A stretch of DNA of 64,000 bases from Myxococcales bacterium (GTDB lineage: Bacteria; Myxococcota_A; Polyangia; Palsa-1104; JAEUJZ01), in contig JAEUKA010000018.1 in assembly GCA_016794465.1 (NCBI GenBank), positions 1-64,000 of the forward strand, in the 5' to 3' direction. A program made the translations under genes and the position numbers. Below are positions 24,738-34,558 of this stretch, in pieces (the first letter of the stretch is position 1; each line of letters opens with the position of its first letter). Under the pieces are notes generated by a model, which had not been told where the DNA came from, ran no database searches, and saw nothing but the letters and a program-made list of their open reading frames with translations.

Positions 24738-26530
24738 GAGGGAAGCTACTTCTCGCGACGCTGCTGATGCTGGTGCTGGGGCCAGTGCTTGCGCCAACCG
24801 ATGCCGCCGCTCGGCCCCTGTATCGCGGCAAGGTGTCGCTGACCGGCTTCTATTACACCGAAGACGATGGCGTTGACCCGACGCTGAACATCGACAAGCG
24901 CATCGCCACCAACTCGAACCTGGGGCTGATTGACCTGCGGGCGACGGTGCTGGCGTCGCGGCTGTGGAACGAGCGACTCGACTTCAAGCTCGACTTCCGC
25001 CTGCGCGTGACCGGCAGCCTCGACTTCGAGCGCAAGTTCGACAGCAATAGCAAGCTCTCGGGCGACGACTTTTACAAGACACCGCTCGGCATCTCGGCGC
25101 GGGGCTATCTGGGCGGTCGCGAGTACGACCTGCGCGAGGCCTACATCACCTTCCGTCCCGTCCCGACCTGGCACCTGTCGCTGGGCCGCATGTACATCGC
25201 CGAGACGGATGCCATCAAAGTCGACGGCGTTCGCGTCGGTCACGACTTTGGCCCGCACTGGTCCGGCAGCGCCTTCTTCGGCGGCTATCCCAATCCCTAC
25301 TCGCGCTCGCTGCTGACCGATTACACCGCACCTTGTGGAGACGGCGTCGCCGGACTGCGCAACCAGACCCCGACCATCATCGCGGGACCTTTTGACGCCA
25401 CCCCCGAGGAGCTAGCCACCCAGCAGTGCCAAAACGACGGCGGCAAGTTCGGACTCGTCGGCGGGGCCGGGGCTCGCTATAGCTACGATGTGCTGTGGGG
25501 AACCGTCGGTGCGGCTGCGTCGTTCTTCTTTGGACCGGGAGACGGCGGGCCAGTCGGTCCGAACTTCAGCGCCGTGGCTCCGATGGGTTCGGACCCGATC
25601 CAAGCCAACCTGCAGGCCCCGAGCGACTCTCTCGATGCACCGCGCGTGTTTGTCAGCTGGTTTAACTCGTGGCGACCGCACGAGCGCGTCGACTTGATGA
25701 GCGACTTGGTGATCGACCTGTACGGCTCGGCGGGCCCGCAGCTGACCCGCGCGGTGATCTTGTCGTCGATTCGGGCGCTCTCTGGAGATCGGCTGACGAT
25801 TCGGCTTGGCTACTCACACATGTCGTCGCTGGCGATCAACATGTACCTGGCGCGGCTGGTCTACAACCGCAGCGCCGGCACCAGCTTGTCGGCGATTGGC
25901 GCCAGCGCAGTCGAAAACAACCTCACCGTCTTGCGCACCGGTCGCGACGAGGGCCGCGTCACACTCGACAGTCGCTTCTTCCGTCGACTCGGTGGCTTCA
26001 TCGAAGGCCGTGTCCGGGCGCGCGCGCTCATCAACGGCGACAGCGTCAACGATGTCTACAACCAGACCAGCTACACCAAAAACACCTCGAACCTGGCCGG
26101 AGATGTCTCCCTCGGAGTCCGCGACACCGGCAGCATCGCCGGGGTCCGCGCCAGCCTGGTCTACAGCCTGATCTTCGACTATCGCGCCCAAAACCACGTC
26201 GTGAGCTTCGACGTGGGCCGGGATTTTTGGAAAGACCGCATCACCGCCTCGCTCGGCTACACCGTCGCCATCACCACCGACCAGTTCGCCAACAACGACA
26301 AGGTCTTCTGCACCTCCGGCGATCCCTTCTCGGGCTGCTTCGGCAAGCGCTCGGGCATGACCCACGAGGCCAGCGCGCAGATCGCACTCAATCCCTGGCG
26401 GACGCTGTTCTTCTTGGCCGACTACCGACTGATCGCGATGACCTCTGACGATCGCAAGGATCTGCCGACCAAGGAAGTTCCGACGGTGATTACCCACGCG
26501 ATCTTGTTCCGCAGCGAGTTCCGGTGGTAA
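24734..26530 (+). CDS. Outer-membrane beta-barrel protein, cytochrome partner
   Basis: The product (about 598 aa) has a signal peptide (MRGKLLLATLLMLVLGPVLA) and then alternating amphipathic strands throughout, for example DFKLDFRLRVTGSLDFERKF, REAYITFRPVPTWHLSLGRM and RVTLDSRFFRRLGGFIEGRV. It ends in RSEFRW, a terminal aromatic residue typical of barrels folded by the BAM machinery. No haem motif is present. The ATG overlaps the cytochrome stop (ATGA), so the two are translationally coupled. By analogy with MtrB/Omb-type porins it may house the multihaem protein in the outer membrane, but I see no sequence feature specific to that family, and a general porin remains possible. Confidence 0.7.
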   Translation: MRGKLLLATLLMLVLGPVLAPTDAAARPLYRGKVSLTGFYYTEDDGVDPTLNIDKRIATNSNLGLIDLRATVLASRLWNERLDFKLDFRLRVTGSLDFERKFDSNSKLSGDDFYKTPLGISARGYLGGREYDLREAYITFRPVPTWHLSLGRMYIAETDAIKVDGVRVGHDFGPHWSGSAFFGGYPNPYSRSLLTDYTAPCGDGVAGLRNQTPTIIAGPFDATPEELATQQCQNDGGKFGLVGGAGARYSYDVLWGTVGAAASFFFGPGDGGPVGPNFSAVAPMGSDPIQANLQAPSDSLDAPRVFVSWFNSWRPHERVDLMSDLVIDLYGSAGPQLTRAVILSSIRALSGDRLTIRLGYSHMSSLAINMYLARLVYNRSAGTSLSAIGASAVENNLTVLRTGRDEGRVTLDSRFFRRLGGFIEGRVRARALINGDSVNDVYNQTSYTKNTSNLAGDVSLGVRDTGSIAGVRASLVYSLIFDYRAQNHVVSFDVGRDFWKDRITASLGYTVAITTDQFANNDKVFCTSGDPFSGCFGKRSGMTHEASAQIALNPWRTLFFLADYRLIAMTSDDRKDLPTKEVPTVITHAILFRSEFRW

Positions 26531-26631
26531 CCGCCAGGAATCTACTCACCTACCGCCGCGCATCGAGTCACAAAGTTCCCAAATCCGCCGCTTCTCTGCC
26601 GCCCACAAAATGTGACATACTGACCATCACC

Positions 26632-27507
26632 ATGCGCAGCATTTGCCGTCGCGGTCTTCTGCTCTTGGCGCTGCCGTTTCTACTCCTCGGCTGTGTCGGT
26701 CCCGGCCTGCTCTCCGATGGCAGCAGTGTCGCAATGGGCAGCTTCAACAACGGAGCGCTCCGCCGTGGCCGCAAGCTCCCCGACGAGGGCCCCGGCTTTG
26801 TCGTCCCGAACCTGTGGAAAGAGCGCAGCGCCAACTACGGTACCGACGAGATCGTGTCCGCCATCATGCGCGCCGCCAAGCGAGTCGCCAAAGAGCTTCC
26901 CGGCGGAACTCTCGGCGTCGCTGACATCGCAATGAAGGGCGGCGGCGAGAGCAAGCTGCATCGCTCCCACGAAAACGGCCACGACGCGGACCTGATTTAT
27001 TACGCGATCGACGACGAAGGACAGCCGCTGGCGCCGGTGTCAGCGATGCCGCGCTATGGTGCCGGGCTCCGCTCGCAGAAGGCCCGTCCGACGCCAGGAG
27101 TCCTGTTCGAGGAGTTTACGCCGCGCAAGTTCGATGTCCGTCGCAACTGGGCGCTGGTGCGGGCTCTCCTCGAAGACCCCGAGATCGAGATTCAGTTTCT
27201 GTTCATCCACAGTCGGCTCCGTCACGCCTTGCTTCAGCACGCCAAAGATCGCCGCGAAAACGGAGAGCTGATCGAGCGCGCCGAGGCCGTTCTCAAGCAG
27301 CCCGGTGACACGCTGCCCCACGATGATCACCTGCACCTGCGCATCTACTGCTCGCCGAGCGATCGAGCGCTGGGCTGTCGCGACGGCGGTCCGCTGCGCT
27401 GGTGGCGAAAGCGTTACAAGTACATGCCGCCTCGGCCCCGCTATGACAGCCCGCCGCTGTTGTCGAGTCTGGTCAGCAGCCGTAACTCGGTCCGCACCCT
27501 TCGCTAG
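26632..27507 (+). CDS. MepA-like penicillin-insensitive murein endopeptidase, lipoprotein
   Basis: The product (about 291 aa) starts with a lipoprotein signal ending in LLLGC, so it should be anchored in the envelope. The catalytic part matches M74/MepA LAS-type zinc peptidases: HRSHENGHDADL near residue 110 gives the H and D ligands, and HDDHLHLRI near 229 gives the HxH end. MepA cuts peptide crosslinks in peptidoglycan. I chose the ATG at 26632 because it directly opens a lipoprotein signal, although no good ribosome site precedes it and the frame stays open further upstream. It follows the barrel gene by 101 bp on the same strand. Confidence 0.8.
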   Translation: MRSICRRGLLLLALPFLLLGCVGPGLLSDGSSVAMGSFNNGALRRGRKLPDEGPGFVVPNLWKERSANYGTDEIVSAIMRAAKRVAKELPGGTLGVADIAMKGGGESKLHRSHENGHDADLIYYAIDDEGQPLAPVSAMPRYGAGLRSQKARPTPGVLFEEFTPRKFDVRRNWALVRALLEDPEIEIQFLFIHSRLRHALLQHAKDRRENGELIERAEAVLKQPGDTLPHDDHLHLRIYCSPSDRALGCRDGGPLRWWRKRYKYMPPRPRYDSPPLLSSLVSSRNSVRTLR

Positions 27508-27655
27508 TCCGCCCGTCTGACGACAGCCACTGCCCACCCGCCAACCTTTTTTGCACTTTTCGACCGCCGCGTTGTGCGCTTTTCTGCGCAGTCATCATCC
27601 AATCAGCGCGAGCCACCTACAGCTGCCTACCGTCGCGCTCGCCAGGAAGGCCACG

Positions 27656-30600
27656 ATGTCGTCGATGCTGCCGATCTCCCTGCGGGGGGCCAAGACCCAT
27701 AACCTTCAGTCGGTGGACCTGCGCCTTGAAGCGGGAACGCTGGTGGCGCTGTGCGGGCCCAGTGGCTCGGGCAAGTCGTCGCTGGCACTCGATACGCTGT
27801 ATGCCGAAGGTCAGCGTCGCTTCGTCGAGAGCTTCAGTCCCTATGCACGTCAGTTTCTTGAGCGACTGCCGCGTCCCGATGTCGAGAGCCTGGAGCCCGT
27901 CGCTGCAGCCGTCGCGGTCGATCGGCGAGCGCCGGTCAAGTCGAGTCGCTCGACGCTGGCGACCCTGACCGATGTCGAGCCGTATCTGTCCGCTCTGTTT
28001 GCCGCCGAGGCAGTGCCACGCTGCCCAAGCTGCCAGCTCACCGCCCAGATCCTATCCCCCGTCGAGGCCGCCGACCGAATCAGTGCCGCCCACGCCGGTC
28101 GCAGCGCCTTGGTCGTGTTTCCAATCGGTGGCAGCGACGAGGCACGACTCGCCCTGCCCCGCCTGCGCGAGCAAGGCTTTCGCCGCCTGCTGCTCGACGA
28201 ACAACTGCTCGATGTCGAGTCGGACGAGCTACCCGACGCGGCCAAGGTCCAGGTCGTCGTCGATCGCTTGGTCCTAAACCCTTCCGAACAGGGACGACTG
28301 CTCGACGCGATTGAGCTGGGTCATCGTCACAGCGGCTCGGCAGAAGTTCACCTGATCGACCGCACCGGCCAGGCCGCCGACGCTGGACCGCGATCGTTCT
28401 ATAGCCCTACCCAGCGGATTGTCGTCGGAAAAGACCTGCACTGCCCCGGCTGCGCCCGCACCTTCGAGCCGCCCCACGCGCGACTGTTTTCGTACAACTC
28501 ACCGCTCGGCGCCTGTCCAGCCTGCCGGGGCTTCGGTCGCGTCATCAGCATCGACTGGGACAAGGTCATTCCCGACGGCAGCAAGAGCATCCGCCAAGGC
28601 GCGATCCGTCCCTGGACGGGGCAAATTTCACAGTGGGAACGGGCCGCGCTGGTCGGTTTCGCCGAAAAACACCGCATCCCGCTCGACAAGCCGTGGGACA
28701 AGCTAACGACGGCGCAGCAGGAGCGAGTCCTCGACGGAGACGGAACCTGGGACGACGGTAAGTATCCCGGGGTGCGGGCGTGGTTTCAGTTCCTCGAGTC
28801 ACGCACCTACAAGATGCACGTTCGGGTGCTCTTGTCTCGCTACCGGGCCTACGAGCTGTGCTCGATCTGTCACGGAGCAAGACTGAATCCAACCGCGCTG
28901 TCGTATCGGGTCGGACAAAAGAACCTCGCCGAGTGGCACGCCGAGAATGTGACGGCTGCGCTGGCACGGATCGATTCGCTGTCGCCGCGCTCGTCGCAAG
29001 GCAAGCTGGTGATCGAGTCGCTGCGCTCGCGGCTGGGCTTCCTGTCGCAGGTCGGGCTCGGCTATCTGACGCTGGATCGGCAGGCGCGAACGCTGTCGGG
29101 TGGCGAGGCGCAGCGGGCGAGCTTGACGACGGCGCTCGGAGCGGGACTGACGGGAACTCTGTTTGTGCTGGATGAGCCAAGTGTTGGACTACATCCGACT
29201 GACGTGCCACGACTTGGGCAAGCCATGCGCAGCCTCGCTCAGGGCGGCAACACCGTACTGCTGATCGAGCACGAGCCGTCGCTGATTGCCGCCTGTGATC
29301 GTGCCGTCGAGCTGGGCCCGAAAGCCGGTCGCCACGGTGGCCGCATCCTGTTCGACGGTCCCCCGCGAGAGCTCGCCCAACATCCAGAGTTACCGACGGG
29401 GGCAGCCTGGCGAAGACACACCCTGCCAGTGCGCTCTCCTCGTCAGTGGTCGACGGTTCTGTCGCTGCGTGGAGTCACCGCCAACAACCTGCGCGACATT
29501 GATGTCGACATTCCACTCGGAGTGCTCGTTGCTGTCACTGGGCCGAGCGGTTCGGGAAAGTCAACCCTCGTCGAGGATGTGCTGTACCGCGCCGTGGCCC
29601 GGGCCCAGGGCGACAGCAGCGTCGACAAGCCGGGCGCTCACCGACAGCTGGCAGGCATCTCGTCGCTGCGTAACGTGGTGCTGGTCGATCAGTCGCCGCT
29701 CGGACGGACCACACGAGGCAACGCAGCGACCTATACCAAGTCCTGGGATCGCTTCCGCACCCGCTTCGCTGCTCAGGCCGCAGCGCTCACCGCCGAGCTG
29801 ACCGCTTCGCACTTCTCGTTCAACGTCGCCAAGGGTCGCTGCGAGACGTGCTCGGGCGAAGGCTACGAGACGATCGAGATGCAGTTTCTCGCCGATGTGT
29901 CGCTGCTGTGTCCCGTCTGTCAAGGCAAGCGCTTCCGTCCCGAGGTCTTGGCGGTGCGACTTGGCGGACTCTCCGTCGCAGAGGTTCTCGATCTGTCGAT
30001 TGAGGAGGCGCTGCAGCGCTTTGATCCACCCGCCGAGCCCGATCCAGCGCTGCGACGGGCCCTGGCGCCGCTGCTGCGAGTCGGACTCGGCTATCTGACG
30101 CTGGGGCAGCCGCTCTCGACGCTGTCAGGAGGGGAAGCGCAGCGCCTGAAGCTGGCCCGAGCCCTGGCGGAGCCGGCGCGGGGAACGCTGTTCATCATCG
30201 ACGAGCCGAGTGCCGGCCTTCACCCGAGTGATGTTGCACCTGTCGTCGCGGCGCTTCATGCCCTGTGCGAAAACGGTGGCAGCGTGGTCGTCGTCGAGCA
30301 TGACCTAGATGTGATTGCCCAAGCAGACTGGGTGATCGACCTTGGCCCCGGTGGTGGTCCCGACGGTGGACACGTGGTCGCCGAGGCACCACCCAGTGAG
30401 CTGGCTCGGCTGTCGACGCGGACGGGAACAGCTCTGCAAGCTCGACTGGCCGCACCGCTCCATTTTCACGATACCGACGGACCCAAAGTGCCCAGTCCGG
30501 CGGTGATCTCCGTCGAGAATGCCCGCGAACACAACCTCCGCTCAGTCAGCTGCCAGCTGCCGCACGGTGGACTGACGGTGGTGACCGGCCCGAGTGGCTC

Positions 30601-33082
30601 CGGGAAGTCGTCGCTGTGCTTCGATGTGATCTACGCCGAAGGTCAGCGCCGCTTCATGGAGACGCTGTCGCCCTACGCTCGCCAGTTTTTGCCACAGCTG
30701 CCGCGTCCCGACGTGGACCATGTCAGCGGCGTTCCACCCGCGATCGCACTGTCGCAGCGCATCAGTCGGGCCGGCGCCAACTCGACGGTGGCAACGGTGA
30801 CCGAGGTCGCACACTACCTGCGGCTCCTGTATGCCAAGGTAGGTATTCCGTACTGTCCGACGTGTGATGAGCCGGCGCAGGCGACCTCGACGGACGCGCT
30901 GACGATGCTGTTTCAGCAGCTCGGGGATGCGCCGCACACCCTGTATGCCCCGGCGGTGCGGGGTCGCAAAGGCACGTATCTGGAGGTCTTTCAGGCCGCG
31001 AGCCGTGCCGGCATTTCCGAGGCCAGGGTCGACGGCAAGCTGGTGCCCACCGAGCCGCCGCCGCGCCTGCTCAAGAGCGCTGAACACCAGATCGACCTCG
31101 TCGTGGCGCACGGACGACCGGCGCAGTTTTCGCGGGCTCAGATTGACCTTGCGATCCAGCTTGGCGACGGCAATGTCACCCTGGCGACCGGTGCACCCAG
31201 CGCCAAAGTCGCCCGCAGCGAGCGAACTTTTTCGACCAAACGCGCCTGCAGCAAGTGCGGCCAAGGCATCCCCGAGCTAGACCCGCGCTGGTTTTCGTTT
31301 AACACCAAGCAGGGCCAGTGCAGCGTCTGCGAGGGACGGGGCCACGAGCTCGACAACGAAACCAAGCGCTGCAAGTCCTGCCAAGGAACGCGTCTGGCGC
31401 CGCTGCCACGCAACGTGCGGCTCCACGAGCGAACCTATGCCGAGCTGACCACTCACTCGGTGAGTCGGGCGCTGGAGCTGGTCGGGAAGTGGCAGTTCAT
31501 CGGCAGTGATGAAAAGTTGAGCAGCGCACCGCTTCATGAGCTGGTCAGACGGCTGCGCTTCATCGAACAGGTCGGGCTCGGATATCTGTCGCTCGATCGG
31601 GCGGCGGCGACGCTGTCGGGGGGCGAGATGCAGCGACTGCGGCTGTCGGCGCAGCTGGGGGCGGGGCTGACTGGCGCACTCTACGTTCTCGACGAGCCAA
31701 CGATTGGGCTGCATCCCCGCGACACCGATCGGCTGCTGACCAACCTGCGCGCGCTGGCTGACCTTGGCTCGACGGTGCTGGTGATTGAACACGACGAAGC
31801 GACGATCCGTGCGGCTGACTACCTGCTCGACTTGGGTCCGTCGGGAGGCAAGCATGGCGGCGAGATCATCGCCCAAGGCCCGTCTGCGGAAGTGCTCCGT
31901 CATCCGCATTCACCGACGGCGCAGGCCCTGGCAGAGTCGGCTCCACCACGACCGCAGCGGCCCGTCCCCGATCGCCTGCTGACCCTGCGTGGCGCATCGG
32001 CTCATAACCTGAAAAATGTGACGCTGAAGCTGCCGGTGGCACGCTTTAACGTCGTCGCTGGAGTCAGTGGTTCGGGCAAGAGCACGCTGGTCCAAAAAGT
32101 ACTGTATCCGACGCTGCGCCTCGCCCTGGGTCTGGCCAGCGATCCACCGCTCGGTCAGGCGAAGCTCGACGGAGCTGAAGCGGTAAAGCGAGCACTGCTG
32201 GTCGATCAGTCGCCGATCGGACGAACGCCACGCTCGGTACCGGCGACGTTTCTGTCGGTTTGGGACGAAATTCGGCGGCTTTACGCAGGACTCCCCGATT
32301 CCAAGGTCCGAGGCTTTGCCGCAGGCCGCTTTTCGTTCAATTCCGCTGGTGGAGGCCGCTGTCCGACCTGCGAAGGCCAAGGCGTCCAGGTCAGCGAGAT
32401 GTCGTTCTTGCCGGACGTGATCACCCCGTGTGAGGCCTGCGCCGGCCTGCGCTTCGAGCCAGCGACGCTCGCGGTGCGCTTCCAGGGACTGTCTATCGGC
32501 GACGTACTGAAGCTGTCCGCCGAGGAAGCCACGCGTCACTTTGCCCACCACCCCAAGATCACGCGGCCACTGCAGACGCTGTGCGAGCTTGGCATTGGCT
32601 ACATTCAGCTCGGGCAAGGCTCACACACCCTGTCGGGAGGGGAAGCGCAGCGACTGAAACTTGCAGCCGAGCTTACGGCGCTGAGCAAGCACGAGCCGAC
32701 CGTCTACGTGCTCGACGAGCCCACGACGGGACTTCATCTGGCCGACGCGCGTCGTCTGATTGCGCTGCTGCACAAGCTGGTCGATCGCGGCGACACCCTG
32801 GTCATCATCGAGCACCACCTGGAAGTCATCGCCGCTGCCGACTGGGTCGTCGAGCTGGGCCCGGACGCGGGACAGCACGGTGGCCAGATCGTCTTTGCCG
32901 GCGCACCGGAAGCTCTCGAAAAATCAGCAACAGCGACGGGAGTATCGCTGGCCAAAGCGCAGACCTATCGGCCTGCAATGAACGCGGCCACCTCGTCGCG
33001 GACTCGCTCGGACCACTCCACCACCGGATCGGCGATCTTTTCTTCTTCGCGATTGGCCGACCAAAGCAGCGCTCCGTCGTAG
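27656..33082 (+). CDS. uvrA: Double-length UvrA excinuclease subunit
   Basis: The product (about 1808 aa) is two UvrA-like halves in tandem. Each half has two ABC ATPase modules: Walker A GPSGSGKSS/T near residues 34, 630 and 978 and GVSGSGKST near 1470, and four LSGGE(A/M)QR signatures near 480, 824, 1320 and 1660. Zinc modules with CxxC pairs lie near 262 (CPGC...CPAC), 729 (CETC...CPVC), 1198 (CSKC...CSVC...CKSC) and 1568 (CPTC...CEAC). UvrA recognises damaged DNA in nucleotide excision repair as a dimer, so this single chain could form the equivalent of a dimer. Similar duplicated UvrA is known from Chlamydiae. The ATG at 27656 has AGGAAGG 5 nt upstream. The last 118 bp overlap the convergent hydrolase gene. 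Confidence 0.9.
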   Translation: MSSMLPISLRGAKTHNLQSVDLRLEAGTLVALCGPSGSGKSSLALDTLYAEGQRRFVESFSPYARQFLERLPRPDVESLEPVAAAVAVDRRAPVKSSRSTLATLTDVEPYLSALFAAEAVPRCPSCQLTAQILSPVEAADRISAAHAGRSALVVFPIGGSDEARLALPRLREQGFRRLLLDEQLLDVESDELPDAAKVQVVVDRLVLNPSEQGRLLDAIELGHRHSGSAEVHLIDRTGQAADAGPRSFYSPTQRIVVGKDLHCPGCARTFEPPHARLFSYNSPLGACPACRGFGRVISIDWDKVIPDGSKSIRQGAIRPWTGQISQWERAALVGFAEKHRIPLDKPWDKLTTAQQERVLDGDGTWDDGKYPGVRAWFQFLESRTYKMHVRVLLSRYRAYELCSICHGARLNPTALSYRVGQKNLAEWHAENVTAALARIDSLSPRSSQGKLVIESLRSRLGFLSQVGLGYLTLDRQARTLSGGEAQRASLTTALGAGLTGTLFVLDEPSVGLHPTDVPRLGQAMRSLAQGGNTVLLIEHEPSLIAACDRAVELGPKAGRHGGRILFDGPPRELAQHPELPTGAAWRRHTLPVRSPRQWSTVLSLRGVTANNLRDIDVDIPLGVLVAVTGPSGSGKSTLVEDVLYRAVARAQGDSSVDKPGAHRQLAGISSLRNVVLVDQSPLGRTTRGNAATYTKSWDRFRTRFAAQAAALTAELTASHFSFNVAKGRCETCSGEGYETIEMQFLADVSLLCPVCQGKRFRPEVLAVRLGGLSVAEVLDLSIEEALQRFDPPAEPDPALRRALAPLLRVGLGYLTLGQPLSTLSGGEAQRLKLARALAEPARGTLFIIDEPSAGLHPSDVAPVVAALHALCENGGSVVVVEHDLDVIAQADWVIDLGPGGGPDGGHVVAEAPPSELARLSTRTGTALQARLAAPLHFHDTDGPKVPSPAVISVENAREHNLRSVSCQLPHGGLTVVTGPSGSGKSSLCFDVIYAEGQRRFMETLSPYARQFLPQLPRPDVDHVSGVPPAIALSQRISRAGANSTVATVTEVAHYLRLLYAKVGIPYCPTCDEPAQATSTDALTMLFQQLGDAPHTLYAPAVRGRKGTYLEVFQAASRAGISEARVDGKLVPTEPPPRLLKSAEHQIDLVVAHGRPAQFSRAQIDLAIQLGDGNVTLATGAPSAKVARSERTFSTKRACSKCGQGIPELDPRWFSFNTKQGQCSVCEGRGHELDNETKRCKSCQGTRLAPLPRNVRLHERTYAELTTHSVSRALELVGKWQFIGSDEKLSSAPLHELVRRLRFIEQVGLGYLSLDRAAATLSGGEMQRLRLSAQLGAGLTGALYVLDEPTIGLHPRDTDRLLTNLRALADLGSTVLVIEHDEATIRAADYLLDLGPSGGKHGGEIIAQGPSAEVLRHPHSPTAQALAESAPPRPQRPVPDRLLTLRGASAHNLKNVTLKLPVARFNVVAGVSGSGKSTLVQKVLYPTLRLALGLASDPPLGQAKLDGAEAVKRALLVDQSPIGRTPRSVPATFLSVWDEIRRLYAGLPDSKVRGFAAGRFSFNSAGGGRCPTCEGQGVQVSEMSFLPDVITPCEACAGLRFEPATLAVRFQGLSIGDVLKLSAEEATRHFAHHPKITRPLQTLCELGIGYIQLGQGSHTLSGGEAQRLKLAAELTALSKHEPTVYVLDEPTTGLHLADARRLIALLHKLVDRGDTLVIIEHHLEVIAAADWVVELGPDAGQHGGQIVFAGAPEALEKSATATGVSLAKAQTYRPAMNAATSSRTRSDHSTTGSAIFSSSRLADQSSAPS

Positions 33083-33966
33083 CCCTTGCCCGCCAACAGC
33101 GCCAGCCGCGAGCGCGTATCTTGCGCATCACCCAGCTCTCGCCACGCATGCCACCGCGCCGACGGAAACTCGCCGACAATGCACGGCCCGTGGCCCGCCA
33201 TGTCGTTGTCGGGAATCAGCTCTGGATCGCAGTAGTAGTGCCACTGGTGCAGCGTCAGCCCGAGTCCCGGCGCATCCCACGCCTTCATGCTCGGGTGTTT
33301 CGCGAACCCCACCGTCGAGCGAAAACCAGCCCGATTGATCCTGGCCGCCCCCTCGGAGATGAACTCCAGCATCGACGCGAGTGGCACCACTTTCTTGTCG
33401 CTTTGGTAGGTTGCGTCGTCGGTACACCACTCGGGCTCGTTGATGAGCTCGAGCGCATAGATCGTCTCGGGGAAGCGCTGACACACGGCAATGATCGGAT
33501 CGACCACGCGCTCGAAAAACTGGCGACGCTTATGTGGATCGACGACCACATCAGAGCGACCACACTTGACCAGCGGAGCACCAGCGACGGAGACACCGGG
33601 GAAACAGAAGTGAAAATCAATGATCGACGGCAGCAGCTGAATCTGTTGTGCCTCGCAGCTGGCCAGCAGACGGGTCAAGTCGTCGAGCCAAGAATCTGAG
33701 AGCGACGGAACTTCGTGGAAGCGCCACTGCCCGGGTCGCTGCGCATCGGGAACCGGTCGCTGGGAACCAATTCCATAAGTTGTTCCGTCGGCAAGCAAGA
33801 ACCAGCGCAGCACCGCAAGCCCGAGCAGCTTGAACTCGCGCAGTTCCTCCTCGATCGTCGCTGACCAGGCCGCCCGCGCACCCCACGCAGCGCCTCCGTC
33901 GGAAGCTGGCGGCTCCCCAAAGTCCCAAGCATAGTTGCGCCACGCGTAGTTGATCCCAACCTGCAT
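32965..33966 (-). CDS. GH5-like glycoside hydrolase
   Basis: The product (about 333 aa) looks like a clan GH-A (beta/alpha)8-barrel. The likely acid/base is in ALELINEPEW, a pattern typical of GH5 (NEP), and the nucleophile candidate is the Glu in CIVGEFPSA near the C-terminus. HQWHYYCDP and WSANREEE fit the loops carrying aromatic sugar contacts. The start MQVGINYAWRNYAWDFG is near the expected first strand, and the ATG at 33966 has GGAGG 5 nt upstream. No signal peptide is visible, so it may act in the cytoplasm. The polysaccharide or glycoside substrate is unknown. Its 3' end overlaps the uvrA 3' end by 118 bp in convergent orientation. Confidence 0.7.
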   Translation of the reverse strand: MQVGINYAWRNYAWDFGEPPASDGGAAWGARAAWSATIEEELREFKLLGLAVLRWFLLADGTTYGIGSQRPVPDAQRPGQWRFHEVPSLSDSWLDDLTRLLASCEAQQIQLLPSIIDFHFCFPGVSVAGAPLVKCGRSDVVVDPHKRRQFFERVVDPIIAVCQRFPETIYALELINEPEWCTDDATYQSDKKVVPLASMLEFISEGAARINRAGFRSTVGFAKHPSMKAWDAPGLGLTLHQWHYYCDPELIPDNDMAGHGPCIVGEFPSARWHAWRELGDAQDTRSRLALLAGKGYDGALLWSANREEEKIADPVVEWSERVRDEVAAFIAGR

Positions 33967-34113
33967 CGCTACCTCCACGGTCAGGATACCCTCGCTCACC
34001 GTCGAGATGCGAGAGGCACCAGCATTCGGACGCAAACGTCCCAAAAAAGAGTTGACGCCGCCCGCCGCACAAAGCTATTAGTCGTGGGCCTCGGTCATTC
34101 GGCCTTGGCATCT

Positions 34114-34185
<72 letters not shown>

Positions 34186-34270
34186 CTCGAATTATGCCCA
34201 GCCTCGGTAATTTAAGTTCTCGATTCCGTAGGCATGATGGTAAGTTCGTAAGCTAAGGAGACCTTTTCAG

Positions 34271-34468
34271 ATGCCCAAGCTCAAGTCGCACTCTGCCGCC
34301 AAAAAGCGCTTCTCGCGTACGGCGAAGGGGCATTTCAAGCACAAGCAGGCTCACAAGAGCCACCTTCTCACCCACGAGTCCAGCAAGCGCAAACGCAGCC
34401 TGCGTGGCACCAAAGTGGTGCACAGCTCGAACGAGAAGGCCATTCGCGACCTGCTGCCCTACGCCTAG
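34271..34468 (+). CDS. rpmI: Ribosomal protein bL35
   Basis: The 65-aa protein starts MPKLKSHSAAKKRFSRTAKG and has the very basic composition and length of bL35, a 50S subunit protein. AAGGAG lies upstream of the ATG. In most bacteria rpmI lies between infC and rplT; here neither is adjacent. It is preceded by tRNA-Val (85 bp) and followed by its own terminator, so it appears to be a stand-alone unit. Confidence 0.95.
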   Translation: MPKLKSHSAAKKRFSRTAKGHFKHKQAHKSHLLTHESSKRKRSLRGTKVVHSSNEKAIRDLLPYA

Positions 34469-34487
34469 TCTCACTCGCCCTTCTTCG

Positions 34488-34509
34488 GAGCCATCCTGGC
34501 TCTTTCTTT
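34488..34509 (+). terminator. Intrinsic terminator after rpmI
   Basis: GAGCCA and TGGCTC form a 6-bp stem around a TCC loop, followed by TTTCTTT. It lies about 20 bp after the rpmI stop. Confidence 0.7.
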
Positions 34510-34558
34510 CCCCTCAGCTTCGTAACATTGGTCCGACGTAGGCCCGGTACGCTGCATC

